From NCBI GenBank assembly GCA_032622095.1, contig CP136063.1:33174987-33238986 (forward strand): DNA of 64,000 nucleotides, written 5' to 3'. Position 1 is the first letter of the stretch; each line of letters opens with the position of its first letter. The DNA is from Siphonodentalium dalli. Its lineage: Eukaryota; Mollusca; Scaphopoda; Gadilida; Siphonodentaliidae. The notes beneath the pieces were generated by a model. That model made no database searches. It had not been told where the DNA came from and was given only the letters and a program-made list of their open reading frames with translations. The translations under genes and the position numbers were made by a program. Positions 21,688 to 36,000 of this stretch are shown here, one piece after another.

Positions 21688-23746
21688 CCCCTGATTTAAT
21701 ATGTATGCCCTGTCATCCCCGATTTAGTGTATGCCCTGTCATCCCTGATTTAATGTATGTCCTGTTACCCTGATTTATTATGTATGCCCTGTAAACCTGA
21801 TTCAATGTATGCCCTGTAACCCTGATTTAATGTATGCCCTGTTACCCTGATTTAATGTATGTCCTGTAACCCTGATTTCATGTATGTACTGTTACCCTGA
21901 TTTAATGTATGTCCTGTTACCCTGATTTATTATGTATGCCCTGTAACCCTGATTTAATGTATGCCCTGTTACCCTGATTTAATGTATGTCCTGTAACCCT
22001 GATTTAATGTATGTCCTGTTACCCTGATTTAATGTATGTCCTGTTACCCTGATTTAATATGTATGCCCTGTCATCCCCGTTTTAATGTATGCCCTGTCAT
22101 CCCTGATTTAATGTATGTCCTGTTACCCTGATTTAATGTATGTCCTGTTACCCTGATTTAATGTATGTCCTGTTACCCTGATTTATTATGTATGCCCTGT
22201 AACCCTGATTTAATGTATGCCCTGTTACCCTGATCTAATGTATGTCATGTAACCCTGATTTAATGTATGTCCTGTTACCCTGATTTAATGTATGTCCTGT
22301 TACCCTGATTTAATATGTATGCCCTGTCATCCCTGTTTTAATGTATGCCCTGTCATCCCTGATTTAATGTATGTCCTGTTACCCTGATTTATTATGTATT
22401 CCCTGTCACCCTGATTTAATGTATGTCCTGTTACCCTGTTTTAATGTATGTCCTGTTACCCTGATTTATTATGTATGCCCTGTAACCCTGATTTAATGTA
22501 TGTCCTGTAACCCTGATTTATTGTTTGCTCTGTAACCCTGATTTAATGTATGCCCTGTAACCCTGATTTATTATGTATGCCCTGTTACCCTGATTTAATG
22601 TATGCCCTGTCATCCCTGATTTAATGTATGTCATGTTACCCTGATTTAATGTATGCCCTGTCACCCTGATTTAATGTATGCCCTGTTACCCTGATTTAAT
22701 GTATGTCCTGTTACCCTGATTTATTATGTATGCCCAGTAACCCTGATTTATTATGTATGCCCTGTAAACCTGATTTAATGTATGTCCTGTAACCCTGATT
22801 TAATGTATGTCCTGTTACCCTGATTTATTATGTATGCCCTGTTACCCCGATTTAATGTATGCCCTGTAACCCTGATTTATTATGTATGTCCTGTAACCCT
22901 GATTTATTGTTTGCTCTGTAACCCTGATTTAATGTATGCCCTGTAACCCTGATTTATTATGTATGCCCTGTTACCCTGATTTAATGTATGCCCTGTCATC
23001 CCTGATTTAATGTATGTCATGTTACCCTGATTTAATGTATGCCCTGTCACCCTGATTTAATGTATGCCCTGTTACCCTGATTTAATGTATGTCCTGTTAC
23101 CCTGATTTATTATGTATGCCCAGTAACCCTGATTTATTATGTATGCCCTGTAAACCTGATTTAATGTATGTCCTGTAACCCTGATTTAATGTATGTCCTG
23201 TTACCCTGATTTATTATGTATGCCCTGTTACCCCGATTTAATGTATGCCCTGTTACCCTGATTTAATATATGTCCTGTTACCCTGATTTAATGTATGTCC
23301 TGTTACCCTGATTTATTATGTATGTCCTGTTACCCCGATTTAATGTATGCCCTGTAACCCTGATTTAATGTATGCCCTGATTTAATGTATGCCCTGTAAC
23401 CCTGATTTAATGTATGCCCTGTAACCCTGATTTATTATGTATTCCCTGTTACCCCGATTTAATGTATGCCCTGTCATCCCTGATTTAATGTATGTCCTGT
23501 TACCCTGATTTAATGTATGCCCTGTAACCCTGATTTAATGTATGCCCTGATTTAATGTATGCCCTGTAACCCTGATTTAATGTATGCCCTGTAACCCTGA
23601 TTTATTATGTATGCCCTGTTACCCCGATTTAATGTATGCCCTGTCATTCCTGATTTAATGTATGTCCTGTTACCCTGATTTATTATGTATGTCCTGTTAC
23701 CCTGATTTAATGTATGCCCTGTTACCCTGATTTAATGTATGTCCTG
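21688..23746. repeat. Minisatellite/satellite, 25-bp class, block 1
   Basis: Tandem copies of CCCTGATTTAATGTATG followed by YCCTGTWA (25 bp), mixed with a 27-bp form in which AATG is expanded to ATTATG. Other variants read CATCCC or ACCCC at the junction. Stops in most frames leave no coding capacity. The block ends inside GTATGTCCTG, where a LINE has inserted. It continues after the LINE. Confidence 0.95.
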
Positions 23747-24757
23747 GACAAATTTATTAAACTTATGAATGAAAAAATGGTTCAGTTTGATAATGATCAT
23801 AAAAAAACAATTTTAATGGGTGATTTCAACATTGACTTATTAAAGTATGGTAGACATGAAAAAACGAATAATTTTATCAATTATATCTTTGCTTCTAGTT
23901 TCTTACCAACAATAACTAAACCAACTAGAGTTACAGAATTTACTGCTACTCTGATCGATCAAATCTTGATTAATGACCACTCAGTTGATTATGAAACTGG
24001 CATAGTACTGACTGACTTAGCGGACCACTTCGGTTCTTTTCTCTGTTTCAAGAGTAAACAAAAAGTGAAATATCATGAAAAAAGACCCGAGATACAATAC
24101 CATCGTATATTTAGTGATGAAAATATATCTTGTTTTAAAAGACTGTTAATATCCGCGAATTATAATAATGTTGTTGGGCAAAGCTGCCCACATGAATCAT
24201 ATAATTCATTCATGGAAATCTACTTGAACGCCTTTGAAATAGCTTTTCCGCTAAAAAAGCTCAGAACAAAATCTATTAAACAGAAACCATGGATTACCAA
24301 AGGACTTATTAAATCTTCAGAACACAAAGCTAAGCTCTTTCATATAAAATTAAAGGAACCATGTGAAGTGAATGTAAATAAATATAAAGAATTTTGTAAA
24401 TACTTTAATAGAATTAAACGAGCAAGTAAAACCTTTCATTATAAACATATGATTAATGAATACAAATATGACATGAAAAACACATGGAAACTAATTTCAG
24501 AGATAATCCAAAAGAGATCTAAAAAAATGGAATATCCTTTGTCATTTAATATAGATGGCATTGACAGATCAGATCGTAAAGATGTTGCAGAAGCATTTAA
24601 TAACTATTTTTCTAACATTGGAGCCATTGAATCTGAAAAAATACAAAGTACAGGGGAACATTTTTCTTCATACCTACCTACACCGTGTAATGAAACACTT
24701 TTTTCCGCCCTACTACACCAGAAGAATTACAAAGAATCGTCTATTCTTGTAAAGTAA
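23747..24757 (+). pseudogene. LINE ORF2 fragment: endonuclease C-terminal part and linker
   Basis: The open frame can be read from an ATG at 23714, but its first 11 codons are satellite sequence, so that start is fortuitous. LINE-encoded sequence includes LMGDFNIDLL (endonuclease) and TDLADHFGSF, followed by the basic linker that precedes the reverse transcriptase. The first third of the endonuclease, with its catalytic Glu, is missing through 5' truncation. The frame ends at 24757 because of a one-base indel, most likely in the T run at 24699-24704: beyond it the homologous sequence continues in frame 1. Confidence 0.85.
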
Positions 24758-24795
24758 AACATAGCACAGACTGTGATGGTCTTACTTCTTCACTA

Positions 24796-26403
24796 ATGAA
24801 GAGTGTCATCAATGAAATTTCCAAACCTCTAAGCTATATCATTAATCTATCTATGGAAACTGGAATTATTCCTGACAACATGAAGATAGCACGGGTCATC
24901 CCTTTATTTAAATCTGGAGATCCAAAACTGTTAGAAAATTATCGCCCTATTAGTATTCTTCCTACATTTTCAAAAATCTTAGAAAAAATTGTCTGTTTAA
25001 GACTTGTCGAATTTATTAACAAGCATGATGCCCTCTATCACAATCAATATGGATTTCGTAAAGAACACTCCACAATTCACCCCATACTGAAGTTAATTAA
25101 CGACGTGGGTCTAAATAATGATAAGAAAACAAAAGATTGTACACTCTCTGCATTTATCGACTTCTCCAAAGCTTTTGATACAATAAACCACAAAATTCTA
25201 TTAAAAAAACTTGAAACCTATGGAATAAGAGGCAAAGCCAATCATTGGTTTAGAAATTATTTGAATAATAGACTTCAATACGTGGATCTAGAAGGTAGGG
25301 TTTCATCTAAACTTCCCATTACATGTGGAGTCCCCCAGGGATCTGTGGCCGGACCGATTCTCTTTTTGATTTATGTAAACGATATGCACAAATCTACTGA
25401 CTTGTCATTGTTATCTTTTGCAGATGACACCACTGTATACTCATCAAACCATAACCTTGATTATTTGTATGACAACTTTAACAAAGAACTTGCAAAACTA
25501 AGTAAATGGTGTCGAACTAATAGGCTATCACTAAACACTAAAAAACCCAAATATATGCTGATACAACCTAAAAATGGCCCATATATAGTTGGAAATCACA
25601 CACTAACTATAAATGGAGAGCAAATTATAAGAATTGGAGTAGACTGTCAGGAGAAATCATTTAAGTTTCTTGGAATACACATTGATGAACACCTATCATT
25701 CGAACACCACGTGAAAGCTGTTTGTGCAAAAATTAGTAACTCCTTATATGCTATGAATCGAGTAAAAAATTTCCTTCCATTTGACTGTCTACGTATGCTG
25801 TATCTTACATTAGTACACTCCCATATTCTTTATGGAATTGAGCTATGGGGCAATGCCGGTACCCACAACCAAGTTGTTGTTTTACAGAAAAAAGCTATCC
25901 GAGCCATTAACAAAAAACGCTACAATAGCCATACTGAACCTTTATTTAAAACTAACAACATCTTGAAATTACAAGACCTTTACATGCAACGGGTATGCCT
26001 TTATATGCACAACTGGATGAATACCAACCCCCCCCCCAAGTCATTTAATAACAGCTTTAGCATATACACACACCCGAGTATGAATACCAGATCAACAGGC
26101 AAAATCCGAGAAACAAAATCACGAATTAAATTCACAGAAAAATTACCTCTCCATGTTTTTCCGAAAATCTGGAATAATCTTAATAAGGCTACCCAAAATA
26201 TTCGACCTAAGTCGGCCATTGTGAACCACATTTCTAAGACAATTATTGGAAATTATTCACTGACTGTTAAATGCACAAACAGATTTTGTCCAGATTGTTC
26301 AACATTAACACAGCTCACTCTGTATTTTGGTACTAAACGGAAAAAAGAATACGTCAATATAAGTCGTACCTCACTTATTTGCGATATGATTTCAGATGCT
26401 TGA
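24796..26403 (+). CDS. LINE ORF2 reverse transcriptase domain
   Basis: 535 codons from the first in-frame ATG; homologous sequence in this frame actually starts near 24700, so the true protein was continuous with the upstream fragment. RT landmarks are all present: NYRPISILP (residues 48-56), QYGFR (84-88), motif A FIDFSKAFD (120-128), GVPQGS (178-183) and the catalytic FADD box (208-211), then FLGIHID. A cysteine-containing tail (CTNRFCPDC near the C terminus) follows. It belongs to the Jockey/CR1/L2 group. The RT domain is intact, but the copy is dead as a transposon because it lacks the endonuclease N terminus and the frame is broken upstream. Confidence 0.92.
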   Translation: MKSVINEISKPLSYIINLSMETGIIPDNMKIARVIPLFKSGDPKLLENYRPISILPTFSKILEKIVCLRLVEFINKHDALYHNQYGFRKEHSTIHPILKLINDVGLNNDKKTKDCTLSAFIDFSKAFDTINHKILLKKLETYGIRGKANHWFRNYLNNRLQYVDLEGRVSSKLPITCGVPQGSVAGPILFLIYVNDMHKSTDLSLLSFADDTTVYSSNHNLDYLYDNFNKELAKLSKWCRTNRLSLNTKKPKYMLIQPKNGPYIVGNHTLTINGEQIIRIGVDCQEKSFKFLGIHIDEHLSFEHHVKAVCAKISNSLYAMNRVKNFLPFDCLRMLYLTLVHSHILYGIELWGNAGTHNQVVVLQKKAIRAINKKRYNSHTEPLFKTNNILKLQDLYMQRVCLYMHNWMNTNPPPKSFNNSFSIYTHPSMNTRSTGKIRETKSRIKFTEKLPLHVFPKIWNNLNKATQNIRPKSAIVNHISKTIIGNYSLTVKCTNRFCPDCSTLTQLTLYFGTKRKKEYVNISRTSLICDMISDA

Positions 26404-27012
26404 TTTCTTACACTCATCTTATTTTAATTCAATAACCTATTACCGTTGTCTCATTCACGTCGCACGTTCTGTCAGGTGCCTAGTTCAGTGCTATTACGGT
26501 GGAAATATATATATGGAAAATATATATTGATTTTATATATTTACTAATACATTGAAATATACCATATAAATACTTGTTATGCTAATGATATATGTGCAGG
26601 TGGACTTTCAGTATAACATTTTAATATTATCTTGCAAATTTAATCAAAGAATTCACTTATGGAAAAAGTTCGAGGATATAAACGAAATATCAAACAGCCC
26701 ACTTGCACCATTAAATAAATTGAATGCTGTAAACCGACAAATTCTAATCTAGACGAAATATTTAACTTAATCCTGAACAAATGGATAAACGACGATGTAA
26801 CCAGCTCTCAAATGTCATGACCGGATTTATTATTATCAAAGAATCAATAACAATATCTTTAATTTTAGGGTGGCGACAGGAAGGCGACCCGATAGGTCAT
26901 GTCGCCTCCACATGACTTGTCTATTTTTGTTATATTTACTTTTTTATGTACTAGATACTATATATGATTTGTCATGAAATAAACTATTCTGATTCTGATT
27001 CTGATTCTGATT

Positions 27013-30000
27013 CCTGTAACCCTGATTTAATGTATGTCCTGTTACCCTGATTTATAATGTATGCCCTGTAACCCTGATTTAATGTATGCCCTGTTACCCT
27101 GATTTAATGTATGTCCTGTAACCCTGATTTAATGTATGTCCTGTTAGCCTGATTTAATGTATGTCCTGTTACCCTGATTTAATATGTATGCCCTGTTACC
27201 CCGATTTAATGTATGCCCCTATCATCCCTGATTTAATGTATGTGCTGTTACCCTGATTTATTATGTATGCCCTGTTACCCCGATTTAATGGATGCCCTGT
27301 AACCCTGATTTAATGTATGCCCTGATTTTATGTATGCCCTGATTTAATGTATGCCCTGTAACCCTGATTTAATGTATGCCCTGTAACCCTGATTTATTAT
27401 GTATGCCATGTTACCCTGATTTAATGTATGTCCTGTTACCCTGATTTAATGTATGTCCTGTTACCCTGATTTATTATGTATATGCCCTGTTACCCTGATT
27501 TAATGTATGCCCTGTTACCCTGATTCAATGTATGCCCTGTAACCCCGATTTAATGAATGCCCTGTAAACCTGATTTAATGCATGTCCTGTTACCCTGATT
27601 TAATGTATGTCCTGTTACCCTGATTTATTATGTATGCCCTGTCATCCCCCTTTTAATGTATGCCATGTAACCCTGATTTAATGTATGCCCTGTCATCCCT
27701 GATTTAATGTATGTCCCGTTACCCTGATTTATTATGTATGCCCTGTAACCCTGATTTAGTGTATGCCCTGTTACCCTGATTTAATGTATGCCCTGTAACC
27801 CTGATTTAATGTATGCCCTGTAACCCTGATTTAATGTATGCCATGTAACCCTGATTTAATGTATGCCCTGTAACCCTGATTTAATGTATGCCCTGTAACC
27901 CTGATTTAATGTATGCCCTGATTTAATGTATGTCCTGTAACCCTGATTTAATGTATGCCTTGATTTAATGTATGTCCTGTTACCCTGATTTAATGTATGC
28001 CCTGATTTAATGTATGTCCTGTTACCCTGATTTAATTTATGTCCTGTTACCCTGATTTAATGTATGCCATGTAACCCTGATTTAATGTATGCCATGTAAC
28101 CCTGATTTAATGTATGCCATGTAACCCTGATTTAATGTATGCCCTGATTTATTGTATGTCCTGTAACCCTGATTTAATGTATGCCCTGATTTAATGTATG
28201 TCCTGTTACCCTGATTTAATGTATGTCCTGTTACCCTGATTTAATGTATGCCCTGATTTAATGTATGCCATGTAACCCTGATTTAATGTATGTCCTGTTA
28301 CCCTGATTTAATGTATGCCCTGTAACCCTGATTTAATGTATGCCTTGATTTAATGTATGTCCTGTTACCCTGGTTAAATGTATGTCCTGTTACCCTGATT
28401 TAATGTATGCCCTGATTTAATGTATGCCATGTAACCCTGATTTAATGTATGTCCTGTTACCCTAATTTAATGTTTGCCATGATTTAATGTATGTCCTGTT
28501 ACCCTGATTTAATGTATGCCCTGATTTAAAGTATGTCCTATTACCCTGATTTAATGTATGTCCTGGTACCCTGATTTAATGTATGCCCTGATTTAATGTA
28601 TGCCATGTAACCCTGATTTAATGTATGCCCTGATTTAATGTATGCCCTGTAACCCTGATTTAATGTATGCCTGTAGCCCCGATTTAATGTATGCCCTAAT
28701 TTAATGTATGTCCTGTTACCCTGATTTAATGTATGTCCTGTTACCCCGATTTAATGTATGCCCTGATTTAATGTATGCCCTGATTTATTATGTATGCACT
28801 GTCATCCCTGATTTAATGTATGCCCTGTCACCCTGATTTAATGTATGCCCTGATTTAATATATGCCCTGTTACCCTGATTTAATGTATGTCCTGTAACCC
28901 TGATTTAATGTATGTCCTGTGGCCCTGATTTATTAAGTATGCCCTGTCATCCCTGATTTAATGTATGTCCTGTTACCCTGATTAATTATGTATGCCCTGT
29001 AACCCTGATTTAATGTATGTCCTGTAACCCTGATTTAATGTATGCCTTGATTTAATGTATGTCCTGTTACCCAGATTTAATGTATGTCCTGTTACCCTGA
29101 TTTATTATGTATGCCCTGTCATCCCTGATTTAATGTATGTCCTGTAACCCTGATTTATTATGTATGCCCTGTCATCCCCGATGTATTGTATGCCCTGTCA
29201 CCCCTGATTTAATGTATGTCCTGTTACCCTGATTTATTATGTATGCCCTGACATCCCCGATTTTTTGTATGTCCTGTAACCCTGATTTAATGTATGCCCT
29301 GATTTAATGTATGTCCTGTTACTCTGATTTAATGTATGTCCTGTTACCCTGATTTAATGTATGCCCTGATTTAATGTATGTCCTGTTACCCTGATTTAAT
29401 GTATGTCCTGTTACCCTGATTTAATGTATGCCCTGATTTAATGTATGCCATGTAACCCTGATTTAATGTATGTCCTGTTACCCTGATTTAATGTATGCCA
29501 TGATTTAATGTATGTCCTGTTATCCTGATTTAATGTATGCCCTGATTTAAAGTATGTCCTGTTACCCTGATTTAATGTATGTCCTGTTACCCTGATTTAA
29601 TGTATGCCCTGATTTAATGTATGCCATGTAACCCTGATTTAATGTATGCCCTGATTTAATGTATGCCCTGTAATCCTGATTTAATGTATGCCCTGTAACC
29701 CCGATTTAATGTATGCCCTAATTTAATGTATGTCTTGTTACCCTGATTTAATGTATGTCCTGTTACCCCGATTTAATGTATGCCCTGATTTAATGTATGC
29801 CCTGATTTATTATGTATGCACTGTCATCCCTGATTTAATGTATGCCCTGTCACCCTGATTTAATGTATGCCCTGATTTAATGTATGCCCTGTTACCCTGA
29901 TTTAATGTATGTCCTGTAACCCTGATTTAATGTATGTCCTGTAGCCCTGATTTATTAAGTATGCCCTGTCATCCCTGATTTAATGTATGTCCTGTTACCC

Positions 30001-33000
30001 TGATTAATTATGTATGCCCTGTAACCCTGATTTAATGTATGTCCTCTAACCCTGATTTAATGTATGCCTTGATTTAATGTATGTCCTGTTACCCAGATGT
30101 AATGTATGTCCTGTTACCCTGATTTATTATGTGTGCCCTGTCATCCCTGATTTAATGTATGTCCTGTAACCCTGATTTATTATGTATGCCCTGTCATCCC
30201 CGATGTATTGTATGCCCTGTCACCCCTGATTTAATGTATGTCCTGTTACCCTGATTTATTATGTATGCCCTGACATCCCCGATTTATTGTATGTCCTGTA
30301 ACCCTGATTTAATGTATGCCCTGATTTAATGTATGCCATGTCATCCCCGATTTATTGTATGCCCTGTAACCCTGATTTAATGTATGCCCTGATTTATTGT
30401 ATGCCCTGTAATCCCTGATTTAATATATGCCCTGATTTAATGTATGCCCTGTCATCCCTGATTTAATGTGTATGCCCTGTAACCCTGATTTAGTGTATGC
30501 CCTGATTTAATGTATGCCCTGATTTAATGTGTATGCCCTGTAAACCTGATTTATTGTATTCCCTGATTTAATGTATGCCCTGATTTAATGTGTATGCCCT
30601 GTAACCCTGATTTATTGTATGCCCTGATTTAATGTATGCCCTGATTTAATGTATGCCCTGTAATCCCCGATTTAGTGTATGCCCTGATTTAATGTATGCC
30701 CTGTCATCCCCGATTTAGTGTATGCCCTGATTTAATGTATGCCATGTAACCCTGATTTAATGTATGTCCTGTTACCCTAATTTAATGTATGCCATGATTT
30801 AATGTATGTCCTGTTACCCTGATTTAATGTATGCCCTGATTTAATGTATGTCCTGTTACCCTGATTTAATGTATGTCCTGTTACCCTGATTTAATGTATG
30901 CCCTGATTTAATGTATGCCATGTAACCCTGATTTAATGTATGTCCTGTTACCCTAATTTAATGTATGCCATGATTTAATGTATGTCCTGTTACCCTGATT
31001 TAATGTATGCCCTAATTTAATGTATGTCCTGTTACCCTGATTTAATGTATGTCCTGTTACCCCGATTTAATGTATGCCCTGATTTAATTTATGCCCTGAT
31101 TTATTATGTATGCACTGTCATCCATGATTTAATGTATGCCCTGTCACCCTGATTTAATGTATGCCCTGATTTAATATATGCCCTGTTACCCTGATTTAAT
31201 GTATGTCCTGTAACCCTGATTTAATGTATGTCCTGTGGCCCTGATTTATTAAGTATGCCCTGTCATCCCTGATTTAATGTATGTCCTGTTACCCTGATTA
31301 ATTATGTATGCCCTGTAACCCTGATTTAATGTATGTCCTGTAACCCTGATTTAATGTATGCCTTGATTTAATGTATGTCCTGTTACCCAGATTTAATGTA
31401 TGTCCTGTTACCTTGATTTATTATGTATGCCCTGTCATCCCTGATTTAATGTATGTCCTGTAACCCTGATTTATTATGTATGCCCTGTCATCCCCGATGT
31501 ATTGTATGCCCTGTCACCCCTGATTTAATGTATGTCCTGTTACCCTGATTTATTATGTATGCCCTGACATCCCCGATTTATTGTATGTCCTGTAACCCTG
31601 ATTTAATGTATGCCCTGATTTAATGTATGTCCTGTTACTCTGATTTAATGTATGTCCTGTTACCCTGATTTAATGTATGCCCTGATTTAATGTATGTCCT
31701 GTTACCCTGATTTAATGTATGTCCTGTTACCCTGATTTAATGTATGCCCTGATTTAATGTATGCCATGTAACCCTGATTTAATGTATGTCCTGTTACCCT
31801 GATTTAATGTATGCCATGATTTAATGTATGTCCTGTTACCCTGATTTAATGTATGCCCTGATTTAAAGTATGTCCTGTTACCCTGATTTAATGTATGTCC
31901 TGTTACCCTGATTTAATGTATGCCCAGATTTAATGTATGCCATGTAACCCTGATTTAATGTATGCCCTGATTTAATGTATGCCCTGTAACCCTGATTTAA
32001 TGTATGCCCTGTAACCCCGATTTAATGTATGCCCTAATTTAATGTATGTCCTGTTACCCTGATTTAATGTATGTCATGTTACCCCGATTTAATGTATGCC
32101 CTGATTTAATGTATGCCCTGATTTATTATGTATGCACTGTCATCCCTGATTTAATGTATGCCCTGTCACCCTGATTTAATGTATGCCCTGATTTAATGTA
32201 TGCCCTGTTACCCTGATTTAATGTATGTCCTGTAACCCTGATTTAATGTATGTCATGTAGCCCTGATTTATTAAGTATGCCCTGTCATCCCTGATTTAAT
32301 GTATGTCCTGTTACCCTGATTAATTATGTATGCCCTGTAACCCTGATTTAATGTATGTCCTGTAACCCTGATTTAATGTATGCCCTGATTTAATGTATGC
32401 CCTGATTTATTATGTATGCACTGTCATCCCTGATTTAATGTATGCCCTGTCACCCTGATTTAATGTATGCCCTGATTTAATGTATGCCCTGTTACCCTGA
32501 TTTAATGTATGTCCTGTAACCCTGATTTAATGTATGTCCTGTAGCCCTGATTTATTAAGTATGCCCTGTCATCCCTGATTTAATGTATGTCCTGTTACCC
32601 TGATTAATTATGTATGCCCTGTAACCCTGATTTAATGTATGTCCTCTAACCCTGATTTAATGTATGCCTTGATTTAATGTATGTCCTGTTACCCAGATTT
32701 AATGTATGTCCTGTTACCCTGATTTATTATGTATGCCCTGTCATCCCTGATTTAATGTATGTCCTGTAACCCTGATTTATTATGTATGCCCTGTCATCCC
32801 CGATGTATTGTATGCCCTGTCACCCCTGATTTAATGTATGTCCTGTTACCCTGATTTATTATGTATGCCCTGACATCCCCGATTTATTGTATGTCCTGTA
32901 ACCCTGATTTAATGTATGCCCTGATTTAATGTATGTCCTGTTACTCTGATTTAATGTATGTCCTGTTACCCTGATTTAATGTATGCCCTGATTTAATGTA

Positions 33001-36000
33001 TGTCCTGTTACCCTGATTTAATGTATGTCCTGTTACCCTGATTTAATGTATGCCCTGATTTAATGTATGCCATGTAACCCTGATTTAATGTATGTCCTGT
33101 TACCCTGATTTAATGTATGCCATGATTTAATGTATGTCCTGTTACCCTGATTTAATGTATGCCCTGATTTAAAGTACGTCCTGTTACCCTGATTTAATGT
33201 ATGTCCTGTTACCCTGATTTAATGTATGCCCTGATTTAATGTATGCCATGTAACCCTGATTTAATGTATGCCCTGATTTAATGTATGCCCTGTAACCCTG
33301 ATTTAATGTATGCCCTGTAACCCCGATTTAATGTATGCCCTAATTTAATGTATGTCCTGTTACCCTGATTTAATGTATGTCATGTTACCCCGATTTAATG
33401 TATGCCCTGATTTAATGTATGCCCTGATTTATTATGTATGCACTGTCATCCCTGATTTAATGTATGCCCTGTCACCCTGATTTAATGTATGCCCTGATTT
33501 AATGTATGCCCTGTTACCCTGATTTAATGTATGTCCTGTAACCCTGATTTAATGTATGTCATGTAGCCCTGATTTATTAAGTATGCCCTGTCATCCCTGA
33601 TTTAATGTATGTCCTGTTACCCTGATTAATTATGTATGCCCTGTAACCCTGATTTAATGTATGTCCTGTAACCCTGATTTAATGTATGCCTTGATTTAAT
33701 GTATGTCCTGTTACCCAGATTTAATGTATGTCCTGTTACCCTGATTTATTATGTATGCCCTGTCATCCCTGATTTAATGTATGTCCTGTAACCCTGATTT
33801 ATTATGTATGCCCTGTCATCCCCGATGTATTGTATGCCCTGTCACCCCTGATTTAATGTATGTCCTGTTACCCTGATTTATTATGTATGCCCTGACATCC
33901 CCGATTTATTGTATGTCCTGTAACCCTGATTTAATGTATGCCCTGATTTAATGTATGCCATGTCATCCCCGATTTATTGTATGCCCTGTAACCCTGATTT
34001 AATGTATGCCCTGATTTATTGTATGCCCTGTAATCCCTGATTTAATATATGCCCTGATTTACTGTATGCCCTGTCATCCCTGATTTAATGTGTATGCCCT
34101 GTAACCCTGATTTAGTGTATGCCCTGATTTAATGTATGCCCTGATTTAATGTGTATGCCCTGTAAACCTGATTTATTGTATTCCCTGATTTAATGTATGC
34201 CCTGATTTAATGTGTATGCCCTGTAACCCTGATTTATTGTATGCCCTGATTTAATGTATGCCCTGATTTAATGTATGCCCTGTCATCCCCGATTTAGTGT
34301 ATGCCCTGATTTAATGTATGCCCTGTCATCCCCGATTTAGTGTGTATGCCCTGTAACCCTGATTTAATGTATGCCCTGTAACCCTGATTTAATGTATGCT
34401 CTGTAATCCTGATTTAATGTATGCCCTGTAACCCTGATTTAATGTATGCCCCGTAACCCTGATGTATTATGTATGTCCTGTCATCCCCGATTTAATGTAT
34501 TCCCTGTCATGCCTGATTGATTATGTATGCCCTGTCATCCCTGATTTAATGTATGCCAAGTAACCCTGATTTAATGTATGCCCTGTAACCCTGATTTAAT
34601 GTATGCCCTTCAACCCCGATTTAATGTATCCTCTGTTACCCTGATTTAATGTATGCCCTATAACCCCGATTTAGTGTATGCCCTGTCATCCCGGATTTAA
34701 TGTATGCCCTGTCATCCCCGATTTAATGTATGCCCTGTAATCCCGATTTAATGTATGCCCTGTAACCCTGATTTAATGTATGCCCGGTAACCCCGATTTA
34801 ATGTATGACCTGTAACCCTGATTTATTATGGATGCCCTGTAACCCAGATTTAATGTATGCCCTGATTTAATGTATGCCCTGTTACCCTGATTTAATGTAT
34901 GCCCTGTAACCCTGATTTAATGTATGTCCTGTTACCCTGATTTATTATGTATGCCCTGTCATCCCCGATTTAATGTATGCCCTGTAACCCTGATTTATTA
35001 TGTATGCCCTGTCGTCCCTGATTTAATGTGTATGCCCTGTAACTCTGATTTAATGTATGCCCTGTAACCCTGATGTAATGTATGCCCTGTAACCCTAATT
35101 TAATGTATGACCTGTAACCCTGATTTAATGTATGCCCTGTAACCCTGATTTAATGTATGCCCTGTAACCCTGATTTAATGTATGCCCTGATTTAATGGAT
35201 GCACTGTAACCCTGATTTAATGTATGCCCTGATTTAATGTATGCCATGTAACCATGATTTAATGTATGCCCTGTAACCCTGATTTTATGTATGCCCTGAT
35301 TTAATGTATGCCCTGTAACCCTGATTTAATGTATGCCCTGATATAATGTATGCACTGTAACCCTGATTTAATGTATGTCCTGATTTAATTTATGGCCTGT
35401 TAACCTGATTTAATGTATGCCCTGATTTAATGTATGCCCTGTAACCCTGATTTAATGTATGCCCTGTAACCCTGATTTAATGTATGCCCTGATTTAATGT
35501 ATGACCTGTAACCCTGATTTAATGTATGCCCTGTAACCCTGATTTAATGTATGCCCTGATTTAATGTATGCCCTGTAGCCCTGATTTAATGTATGCCCTG
35601 TAACCCTGATTTAATGTATGCCCTGATTTAATATATGACCTGTAATCCTGATTTAATGTATGCCCTGATTTAATGTATGACCTGTAACCCTGATTTAATG
35701 TATGCCCTGTAACCCTGATTTAAAGTATGCCCGGATTTAATGTCTGCCCTGATGTAATGTATGACCTGTAACCCTGATTTAATGTATGCCCTGATTTAAT
35801 GTATGCCCTGTAACCCTGACTTAATGTATGCCCTGATGTAATGTATGACCTGAAACCCTGATTTAATGTATGCCCTGATTTAATGTATGCCCTGTAACCC
35901 TGCTTTAATGTATGCACTGTAACCCTGATTTAATGTATGCCCTGTAACCCTGATTTAATGTATGTCCTGTTGCCCTGATTTATTATGAATGCCCTGTCAT

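Larger units (their letters stand above)
23747..27012 (+). mobile_element. 5'-truncated LINE retrotransposon inserted in the 25-bp satellite
   Basis: Satellite sequence stops after GTATGTCCTG and LINE sequence starts inside the endonuclease domain. The body carries the rest of the endonuclease, a full reverse transcriptase, a ~600-bp 3' UTR with AATAAA near 26978, and a 3' tail of GATTCT hexamers (26986-27012), after which CCTGTAACCCTG satellite resumes. A short simple-repeat tail instead of poly(A) is typical of CR1/L2-like elements. The target is repetitive, so only CCTG can be suggested as a duplicated site. Confidence 0.92.
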
